Shown here: positions 1 through 5,787 of the stretch, in pieces
Layout of the letters: every line of letters starts with the position of its first letter
Numbering within the stretch: the stretch's first letter is position 1
NCBI GenBank assembly: GCA_021803885.1
Contig: JAJZKY010000138.1
Location: forward strand, 1 to 9,613
Source: Planctomycetota bacterium
GTDB taxonomy: Bacteria; Planctomycetota; Phycisphaerae; WQYP01; JAJZKY01
DNA: 9,613 nucleotides
Direction: 5' to 3'
Notes under the pieces: generated by a model
What the model was told of the DNA's origin: nothing
Database searches by the model: none
Seen by the model: the letters and a program-made list of their open reading frames with translations, nothing else
Made by a program: the position numbers and the translations under genes

Positions 1-2
1 TT

Positions 3-392
3 CCCGGCCGTGTGGTCCTTATGGCTCCGGAATCGATTCAGGATCAAACCTCCGGCAGTACCTCCACCAGTAACATTGTCACCTTTCAGGCTAAAATTGA
101 AGTGCTGGGTAAAAAGAAGGAAATGCTCAAGCCCGGCATGACCGCCAATGTCACCATCTTCGCCGATAAGTTGCCCAACGTGCTTTACATTCCACTGCAA
201 GCGGTGGTCATTCAACATCATGAAGATACCGTTACCGTGGTAACACCGGACGGCAAGGAAGTTAGTAAAGGCGTTACGCTTGGCCAACGTAACGATACGG
301 ATTGGCAGGTGGTTGCAGGATTGAAAGCGGGCCAAAAAGTGGTGTTGCATTTGGGCGATCTTTCCAGCATGTGGACCCCGGGGCACCATTAA
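3..392 (+). CDS. Periplasmic adaptor subunit (MacA/HlyD family), C-terminal part
   Basis: This is the C-terminal end of a membrane-fusion (adaptor) protein that would link an inner-membrane ABC permease to a TolC-type channel across the periplasm. The frame is open to the window edge, so the gene is truncated at its 5' side; the in-frame GTG at 12 is probably not the true start. About 129 residues are visible. The stretch LKPGMTANVTIFADKLPNVL followed by YIPLQAVV is typical of the beta-barrel domain and of the return to the membrane-proximal domain in MacA/RND-type adaptors, and WQVVAGLKAGQKVVL matches the usual end of that family. The lipoyl and coiled-coil hairpin regions lie outside the window. 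The stop (TAA) is 37 bp before the ATG of the permease gene, consistent with one operon. The substrate cannot be told from this fragment. Confidence 0.88.
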   Translation, partial: PGRVVLMAPESIQDQTSGSTSTSNIVTFQAKIEVLGKKKEMLKPGMTANVTIFADKLPNVLYIPLQAVVIQHHEDTVTVVTPDGKEVSKGVTLGQRNDTDWQVVAGLKAGQKVVLHLGDLSSMWTPGHH

Positions 393-416
393 CCGAAAAA
401 CAGGCCACACCCTCTT

Positions 417-422
417 GGGAAG
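417..422 (+). promoter_or_regulatory. Ribosome binding site for the permease gene
   Basis: GGGAAG lies 7 nt before the ATG at 430. It overlaps an alternative in-frame TTG at 415, which has no comparable motif in front of it. This favours ATG 430 as the start. Confidence 0.5.
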
Positions 423-429
423 CAACAAA

Positions 430-1635
430 ATGTTAATCTGGACCACCATTAAAATTGCTCTGCGGAGCATGCTGGCCAACAAATTGCGTGCCGTTTTGAC
501 CATGCTGGGTATGATTATTGGCGTGGCTGCGGTCATTGCCATGCTGGCCCTGGGCAATGGAGCCAAAAGGCAGATTCTTGGATGGGTTTCCCGGATGGGC
601 AAAAATACCATCACGATTTTTCCACATAATCCGAAAATTGCCCCGGTGCTCAATGGTGCCGCGGTGCCACTGAGCATCAGCGACGCCCAGTCCATTATGA
701 AAATTCCACATGTCACAATGGTATCGCCGGTGGTTACGGCATGGCAGCCCGTAAAATGGGGCGGCAATTTTACCACCTGTAATATTATCGGCTGCGCTCC
801 TACTTATATCAAAATCCATGATTTTAAGGTCCAAAGCGGCACCATGTTCACCGATTACGATTGCCAGGATATAGCCTCGGTCGCGGTGATTGGCCCGGAA
901 ACTGCGGAAAGGCTTTTTGGCGCACAGGATCCCATCGGCCGCACCATTACGGTATCTACCGTGCGATTTAAGGTGGTAGGCGTGCTGGTACCCAAGGGCC
1001 GCCACGGTTGGTTTGATCCGGACAATCAGGTGCTCTTGCCCTATACAACGGCGATGACCGATCTGATGGGTCGGCTGGTGGCACTCAACCATATCGACCT
1101 GCAGGTTGACCACGCCGCCAACCTTACCAGCGTACAGGCAGCCTGCCAGAAAATTCTGCGGATCAACCACGCCTTGATTTATGGCGATGAAGATGATTTC
1201 TGGATTGCCAACCAGATACAGGTACTGAAAATGGCCAACCGCATCGGCGGCGCCTTTACGATGTTTTTAGGATCTGTGGCCGGAATATCTCTCCTTGTAG
1301 GAGGCATCGGCATTATGAACATCATGCTGGTTACCGTCACCGAACGCACCCGGGAAATCGGCATTCGCAAAGCCATTGGGGCCCGCCGTCGCGATATTCT
1401 CCGCCAATTTCTCATCGAATCCATGATTATCAGCCTGCTCGGCGGCCTGATGGGCGTGGGCGTGGGAATCGTTGCCGCACACTATGTTAAGTTCCGCAGT
1501 TTTTCCGGCCACGTAGAACCGTCCATGGTGTTTCTAGCTTTGTCCATCTCCGCGGCGATAGGCATTTTCTTTGGTTATTATCCCGCCCGCCGGGCTGCGG
1601 CGCTGAATCCCATTGAGGCTTTACGATATGAATGA
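430..1635 (+). CDS. MacB-type ABC transporter permease (MacB_PCD + FtsX), no fused ATPase
   Basis: This is the inner-membrane permease of a tripartite ABC export system, 401 aa from ATG 430. Seen in the sequence: an N-terminal membrane segment at about residues 20-42, a periplasmic core (MacB_PCD) at about 43-270, then three more membrane segments at about 275-302, 325-352 and 365-385 forming the FtsX domain. The cytoplasmic motif ERTREIGIRKAIGARRRDI at about 305-323 is a hallmark of the MacB/LolC/YknZ group and probably contacts the ATPase. The end, ARRAAALNPIEALRYE, is also typical. E. coli MacB carries an N-terminal ATPase domain; this protein does not, so it resembles the YknZ type that needs a separate ATP-binding subunit, which is not in the window. 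The gene follows the adaptor closely and overlaps the TolC-family gene by 8 bp, indicating translational coupling. The substrate (macrolide, peptide, lipoprotein or metabolite) cannot be deduced. Confidence 0.93.
   Translation: MLIWTTIKIALRSMLANKLRAVLTMLGMIIGVAAVIAMLALGNGAKRQILGWVSRMGKNTITIFPHNPKIAPVLNGAAVPLSISDAQSIMKIPHVTMVSPVVTAWQPVKWGGNFTTCNIIGCAPTYIKIHDFKVQSGTMFTDYDCQDIASVAVIGPETAERLFGAQDPIGRTITVSTVRFKVVGVLVPKGRHGWFDPDNQVLLPYTTAMTDLMGRLVALNHIDLQVDHAANLTSVQAACQKILRINHALIYGDEDDFWIANQIQVLKMANRIGGAFTMFLGSVAGISLLVGGIGIMNIMLVTVTERTREIGIRKAIGARRRDILRQFLIESMIISLLGGLMGVGVGIVAAHYVKFRSFSGHVEPSMVFLALSISAAIGIFFGYYPARRAAALNPIEALRYE
1614..1618 (+). promoter_or_regulatory. Ribosome binding site for the TolC-family gene
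   Basis: TGAGG inside the end of the permease gene lies 9 nt before the ATG at 1628. It supports this ATG over the in-frame TTG at 1613, which would place the start on the motif itself. Confidence 0.55.
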
Positions 1636-3451
1636 TCCGATAACATCGTCCCAAGGTTCCACATATTTTACCCGCTCTGCTGCACCATGTCGCAATCAGC
1701 CGCCATCTCTTGCCAAACCTGAAAAACACGTGCACCTTGCACATTCCATTTCTACGACACTGCGTGCCTGTGCCTTGCTTGGTGCAGTGGCCGGTATATC
1801 CGCATGCAGCAGCATTGATTCCGGTGGATACGAAAACTATCAGGCCGCGGCTCTGGCTCACCAGCAGGATCTCGCCACTGGCACAGCCTCCGATCACCTG
1901 GCATCCGCCCTGCCAGCCGGCACTAAACCCGCCGTCACCATCTCCACTTCGCATCTTCACCATCTTTCGTTGGCCGATGCCCTGGTGATCGGCCTGCGGA
2001 ACAATCCATCGCTGCTGGTACAACGCTATGCCCCAGCCATAGCACAGCAGCAGATCATTGCCGACCGCGGAGCGTTCGATCCGACGGTTTCCGCCGGCGT
2101 TCAGGCCTCCAAAAACCGCGTCCCCAGCAGTGGTGGTTACGTAACATCCAGCGGCGGCTATAACCGGGCGGCTGGCGGCAGTACCACCACCGATTCCGGC
2201 ACCGCCAATCTTGGCGTGTCGGAAAACCTGCCCACAGGAACCTCCGTCAAGGCCGGCATCAATGCCAACCTTAGCGACAGTGAAACCAGCGGCGGCCAGG
2301 CCACCAACACCGGTTTTTCTCTCACCGTTACCCAAGCTCTATTGCAAGGCGGAAATTTACAGGCCAACCTGGCCACTATCCACGAAGCTCAACTCGGCAA
2401 GAGAATCTCAGATTACCAACTGCGCGGCGAAGCTCTTACCATTACCGATGACATTGTACAGGCCTACTGGCAGGCGGTGCTCGCTCGCCAAAATGTGCAA
2501 ATCCTTGAGCAGGCTTTATCCGTCGCCCGGCAACAGGAACAGCAAACCCGCGAACTCATCCGTGTCGGACGTACTGCCCCATCGCAGTTGTCCGCATCCA
2601 TCGCCCAAACCGCAGTCACCCGCGAGCAACTGGTCAGCGCCTTGGGCGCACAAAAAATCGCCCGACTCAACCTGCTGAGTCTACTGGTGCCGTCCGGCAA
2701 ACCATTTTGGAAACATCATATTGTGCTTACCACGCCTCCGTATATTTCCGGCGGACCACAAGCCCCGCTGGCTGCACATACCAGCCTTGCTCTACGGTTA
2801 AGCCCTATTCTCAATCAGACGCGTCTGCAAATTCAACAGGGAGATTTGGCCGTCATACAAACTCGCAACGGCCTTTTGCCCGTTCTCAATGCTTTTATCA
2901 CCATGGGTAAAACCGGCTACGCCGAATCCTTCGGTCCCGCCGCCGCTAATCTCAACGGTGATGATTATCAACTGGTCGGAGGTCTATCTTTCAACTATCC
3001 GTTGTTCAACCGTACGCCAACAGCCAATTATCAAAGCGCGGTACTGAGCCGGGACCAGGAAGAAGCGGCCTTCGCCAATACCGTCCGCAGCGTGGAACTC
3101 AGTGTGCGCACCGCCTACATTCAGGCCGTCACCGACCGACGCCAGATCACCGCCACCGCGGCCACCACCCGCGCCCAGCAGGAAACCCTTACCGCCACCG
3201 AAGGCGAATTTCGTGTTGGAGAAAGCACCTCTCTGCAAGTTTCCCAGGCCCAGTCAAACCTGCTTTCCGCGCAGCTCGCCCAAGCCCAGGCTGTGGTGGC
3301 CTATCTGGATGCACTCGATACCCTGTATCTGCAGGAAGGTTCGCTGCTGGAACGATGCCATATTCAGGCTCCAGGAGCCATTCCCACCCGTTCCATCGGT
3401 CCGGCGTGGCTGCACCGTTGGCCCGATGGTTACCTGCATACAACACAGTAG
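1628..3451 (+). CDS. TolC/OprM-family outer-membrane efflux lipoprotein
   Basis: This is the outer-membrane channel of the tripartite system, 607 aa from ATG 1628. Two OEP repeats are recognisable, at about residues 112-352 and 385-575. Each has long Ala/Gln-rich amphipathic helices (for example ITDDIVQAYWQAVLARQNV and VELSVRTAYIQAVTDRRQI) and beta-strand regions, for example around GLSFNYPLFNRTPTANYQS. A hydrophobic stretch at about 46-59 ends in a lipobox, ISAC, with Cys at residue 60. The mature protein is therefore probably lipid-anchored, as in OprM/NodT-type factors. The signal peptide is preceded by about 40 residues, which is unusual; a GTG at 1730 would give a normal 26-residue signal peptide but has no clear ribosome binding site. 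The total length exceeds the usual 450-500 aa, partly through this extension and a Gly/Ser/Thr-rich segment at about 155-225. The ATG overlaps the permease stop (ATGAATGA), so the two genes are probably co-translated. Confidence 0.92.
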   Translation: MNDPITSSQGSTYFTRSAAPCRNQPPSLAKPEKHVHLAHSISTTLRACALLGAVAGISACSSIDSGGYENYQAAALAHQQDLATGTASDHLASALPAGTKPAVTISTSHLHHLSLADALVIGLRNNPSLLVQRYAPAIAQQQIIADRGAFDPTVSAGVQASKNRVPSSGGYVTSSGGYNRAAGGSTTTDSGTANLGVSENLPTGTSVKAGINANLSDSETSGGQATNTGFSLTVTQALLQGGNLQANLATIHEAQLGKRISDYQLRGEALTITDDIVQAYWQAVLARQNVQILEQALSVARQQEQQTRELIRVGRTAPSQLSASIAQTAVTREQLVSALGAQKIARLNLLSLLVPSGKPFWKHHIVLTTPPYISGGPQAPLAAHTSLALRLSPILNQTRLQIQQGDLAVIQTRNGLLPVLNAFITMGKTGYAESFGPAAANLNGDDYQLVGGLSFNYPLFNRTPTANYQSAVLSRDQEEAAFANTVRSVELSVRTAYIQAVTDRRQITATAATTRAQQETLTATEGEFRVGESTSLQVSQAQSNLLSAQLAQAQAVVAYLDALDTLYLQEGSLLERCHIQAPGAIPTRSIGPAWLHRWPDGYLHTTQ

Positions 3452-3476
3452 CAAAATTGCCATCCTGTAACTGAAA

Positions 3477-3655
3477 CGTAACCGTTCACGAAGTGGCGGC
3501 CGTGCAGGCTGGAAACCTGCACCACAACGCGAGCCAAAGCCCGCAGACGGGAGTAGGGAATCGGGAGATACGTATTGTTGAAGGAGACAAAGCGCGAGGG
3601 AAAAAGCGGACAGCAGTCAGCGGTTGGTGTGTTAGTATGGCCGTGAACGGTTACG
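3477..3655. repeat. Element bounded by perfect 14-bp inverted repeats
   Basis: CGTAACCGTTCACG at 3477-3490 is the exact reverse complement of CGTGAACGGTTACG at 3642-3655, leaving 151 bp between the arms. Beyond a one-base bulge (C at 3656), AAA at 3474-3476 could pair with TTT at 3657-3659. Inside, at 3502-3522, GTGCAGG and CCTGCAC form a 7-bp hairpin with a 7-nt loop. No transposase frame is present and I see no target-site duplication. It could be a MITE-like non-autonomous element or an extragenic palindromic repeat. The inverted repeat is certain; its nature is not. Confidence 0.65.
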
Positions 3656-3697
3656 CTTTATCCAACTGGTGCGGCCATAATTTCTGGCACTCGGTGC

Positions 3698-3727
3698 AAG
3701 GCCATCCTGCAGGCATAGGATGGTCTT
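3698..3727. repeat. 10-bp stem hairpin
   Basis: AAGGCCATCC at 3698-3707 pairs fully with GGATGGTCTT at 3718-3727 (nine Watson-Crick pairs and one G-U in plus-strand RNA) around the 10-nt loop TGCAGGCATA. No T-run follows on the plus strand, so it is not a textbook intrinsic terminator. It could still act as an RNA-stabilising or Rho-associated 3' structure for the convergent operons, or be part of an extragenic repeat. Confidence 0.6.
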
Positions 3728-3755
3728 GCTGGATCGACGTTACTTGATGGGGGTG

Positions 3756-3797
3756 TGGCCATCTTGGCTGCCAAGGCGGGCTGGAAGCCAGCGGCCA
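3756..3797. repeat. Branched palindrome cluster
   Basis: An outer stem, TGGCC (3756-3760) with GGCCA (3793-3797), encloses two small hairpins. These are CTTGG/CCAAG at 3763-3775 with a 3-nt loop and GCTGG/CCAGC at 3780-3792 with a 3-nt loop. Together they could fold as a three-way junction. Extragenic palindromic repeats often look like this, but each stem is only 5 bp, so confidence is modest. Confidence 0.4.
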
Positions 3798-3984
3798 AAA
3801 GAACCAGCCGGAAAGTGTGAAGTTATTTGTGCGCGGCCCCTTATACTTAAATTTAACCACCCCTGCAATGATCCAACCCACGGCGATGGCTACCAGCGAC
3901 AAATCTTGCGGCTTGGATCTCGGTAACGGCAGCGCCATAGAGGCGAAGCGCAACAAAGACCGCTGCAGTTGCAGAAAGCCCGCC

Positions 3985-5745
3985 CTAAAATCCCACCACC
4001 ACCGCAATATCAAACTCTCCACCTTTGTTGGTAGCACCAGGGGCGCGACGCAGTTGCTGGCCATAATCCATATCGATGGAAAGATTGTTTCTTAGATTAT
4101 AGGTAATCTCTACGCCGGCACTGGCCAAATCAGCCCGCCCACCGGCGCTGGCACTCCTTTGCACCTGATACACATCCGCATAATCAATAAATACCCCTAA
4201 CTGGGCCGCTGAATGCCACTGTGCCGGGGGATGTAAAAAACCTGCCGGATCAAACGCCGGGCTAAGAATTTCTTCACTGATAAGTTCCCCTTCACTGCCT
4301 AACGCAGTCTCCGGATTGTAACCACGTACACTGCCTACCCCGCCGGCATCCAATTGTTCGCTGTCCGGCAGGTTATGGTCCGCAATTTGGCCTGCAAATC
4401 TGGTTACCGAAGAAAGCCCCCATGGCAACCGTGTGATGCGTTTGAGTTCCACCTGATCGTAGAGGTAATTGGCCGGATAGGCCAAACCCGCTTCATTGGG
4501 CGGTGGATTGGAATTGTTCATCCCGGTAAAGGCCCCAAAACTGGCCACCAACTGGTTGTTCAGAGCGGTGCTGCCAAAGCGATCAGTCTCCACGGCATTA
4601 TAAATAAACAGCATCTGATTTAAGCTGTTCTGGGCATTGCTCACCTGTGTGCCGCCAAATTCCAGGTTGTTGTTGCTGGTCTTAAAATCGTAACCTACAC
4701 CCACAGACTGGCTAAGCCAATTCGGTGCCGGCAATGGATGCAGGTACCGAATGCTGGCCTGCCCGCTTTCACCCAGAGACGAAAACGCCGAGTTAAGACC
4801 CACCTTTTCCTGCTCATAAGACCCAAAGATCATCACCCGGTCCCGCCAGGGCAGCGGAATAGTCCAATCTACCGAATGGGCCGTATAGTTGCCGCTGAAA
4901 CTGCGGGTAAACTGATAGGATAACTGCTGGTCCAATCCAAAGGCGTTACCCCAATTAAAACCGACGTTGTATTCGCTGCGGCCCAGGCTTGGCACACCCT
5001 CGTTGTCATAGCCGCTATAAACCCGCAGGGGAAATTGATCGCGTGTTTGCAAGTTCACATCCGTCTCGCCAGCCTGGGCTCCGGGGCTGAACACCGCATT
5101 GACCCGCCGGAATGGATTGCTGTTGAGCCAGTTCAAATCTGACTGCAGGGAATTTAGCGTAATGGGCTTACCTGTCTGAATGCCGCTTTCAAACCGCAGC
5201 AGTTGGCTGGAAAACCACTTGTTGCCCGTCACATTCACCCGCCCCACTTTGTAGACGGTTACTACCACCTGAACGATGCCGGAGCTGATATTCTGCGGGG
5301 GAACCGTTACCTGCATCAGGGGACGACCGTGGCGGATGTACCATTGCGTTACCAGCCTGGATAGGTTTTGAATGTCGGAAAGTGTCAATGGTTTGCCGAT
5401 ACTTGGGGTCAATTGGCTGATAAACCGGGGGCGATTCAGCAGCGGCAGATTTTTCATCACAATTCCGTTGGCTGATAACGCACCGGTGTAGCCGGTACGG
5501 ACCAGGGCCTTGATATTATCTATAAACACCAGGCCACGGAGTTTTTGCAGAATCACTTTATTCGACTGGGTGGTGGCGGAAGGCTGCTGGGTTGCCGGCG
5601 TTAAAATTTTTCCTGGCGCAACTGGCCCCGGCTTTTGGGGTGCGATACGCCGATAGGCCTGGGCATGAACCGTCTGATCAGTAAACACGGTGCCGATAAT
5701 GATGACGCACAGGGATAGGGACCATCGGCGGATATTTTGCTGCAT
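3985..5745 (-). CDS. TpsB two-partner secretion transporter (ShlB/FhaC/HecB family)
   Basis: This is an outer-membrane beta-barrel of the Omp85/TpsB superfamily, 586 aa, that would export the TpsA-like protein encoded just upstream. Residues 1-29 form a signal peptide (a charged start, a hydrophobic core around SLCVIIIGTVF, and likely cleavage after TVHA-Q or HAQA). A Pro/Gln-rich linker runs to about 62. Two POTRA domains follow: about 70-165 (ending SGIVQVVVTVYKVG) and about 167-240 (GRVNVTGNKWFSSQLLRFES, then a TDVNLQTRD strand). The rest is a 16-stranded-type barrel of about 345 residues. The family signature VRGY, in the L6 loop that folds into the channel, is at 473-476. FIDYADV at 519-525 resembles the conserved FxD strand near the end. 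The last residue is Phe, as expected for BAM-dependent insertion. The start is supported by AAGGAA 7 nt upstream. The length matches FhaC (about 555-585 aa). Confidence 0.95.
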   Translation of the reverse strand: MQQNIRRWSLSLCVIIIGTVFTDQTVHAQAYRRIAPQKPGPVAPGKILTPATQQPSATTQSNKVILQKLRGLVFIDNIKALVRTGYTGALSANGIVMKNLPLLNRPRFISQLTPSIGKPLTLSDIQNLSRLVTQWYIRHGRPLMQVTVPPQNISSGIVQVVVTVYKVGRVNVTGNKWFSSQLLRFESGIQTGKPITLNSLQSDLNWLNSNPFRRVNAVFSPGAQAGETDVNLQTRDQFPLRVYSGYDNEGVPSLGRSEYNVGFNWGNAFGLDQQLSYQFTRSFSGNYTAHSVDWTIPLPWRDRVMIFGSYEQEKVGLNSAFSSLGESGQASIRYLHPLPAPNWLSQSVGVGYDFKTSNNNLEFGGTQVSNAQNSLNQMLFIYNAVETDRFGSTALNNQLVASFGAFTGMNNSNPPPNEAGLAYPANYLYDQVELKRITRLPWGLSSVTRFAGQIADHNLPDSEQLDAGGVGSVRGYNPETALGSEGELISEEILSPAFDPAGFLHPPAQWHSAAQLGVFIDYADVYQVQRSASAGGRADLASAGVEITYNLRNNLSIDMDYGQQLRRAPGATNKGGEFDIAVVVGF

Positions 5746-5751
5746 ATTTTA

Positions 5752-5757
5752 TTCCTT
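5752..5757 (-). promoter_or_regulatory. Ribosome binding site for tpsB
   Basis: On the minus strand AAGGAA lies 6 nt before the ATG whose last coordinate is 5745. It sits in the 42-bp gap after the tpsA-like stop codon. No promoter is visible in this short gap, so tpsB is probably translated from the tpsA transcript. Confidence 0.75.
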
Positions 5758-5787
5758 GGATAGAAGTACACAGGTGAAATTCAGTAT

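Larger units (their letters stand above)
3452..3984. other. Palindrome-rich gap between convergent genes
   Basis: This 533-bp stretch separates the end of the TolC-family gene from the end of the tpsB gene. Several short frames cross it on both strands, but none has a ribosome binding site, a recognisable domain or protein-like composition. It contains the inverted-repeat element at 3477-3655, the hairpin at 3698-3727 and the branched palindromes at 3756-3797, listed separately. The self-complementary TTAAATTTAA occurs at 3847-3856 in an AT-rich patch. A small palindrome, CTGCAGTTGCAG, lies at 3963-3974 just past the tpsB stop. Neither gene is followed by a hairpin with a clear T-run, so no classical Rho-independent terminator can be named. 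Confidence 0.7.

Noticed and set aside
433..1170. 245-residue antisense frame under the permease gene
   Set aside because: The plus-strand frame has clear MacB/FtsX motifs; the antisense product is His/Gly-rich and unrecognisable.
1487..2335. 282-residue antisense frame under the permease and TolC genes
   Set aside because: It is a shadow of two well-supported genes, with no recognisable domain and Gly/Cys-rich composition typical of antisense translation.
3493..3747. 84-residue frame in the gap beginning MAAVQAGNLHHN
   Set aside because: It lies across the inverted-repeat element, has no ribosome binding site and its composition follows the palindromes; it is more likely a translated repeat than a gene.
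3827..3847. Possible plus-strand promoter (TTGTGC and TATACT)
   Set aside because: The spacing between the two boxes is only 9 bp, and no gene starts downstream on that strand.
3651..4064. 137-residue minus-strand frame overlapping the end of tpsB
   Set aside because: It overlaps the TpsB C-terminus in another frame and continues into the palindromic gap; low-complexity Pro/Trp-rich sequence with no domain.
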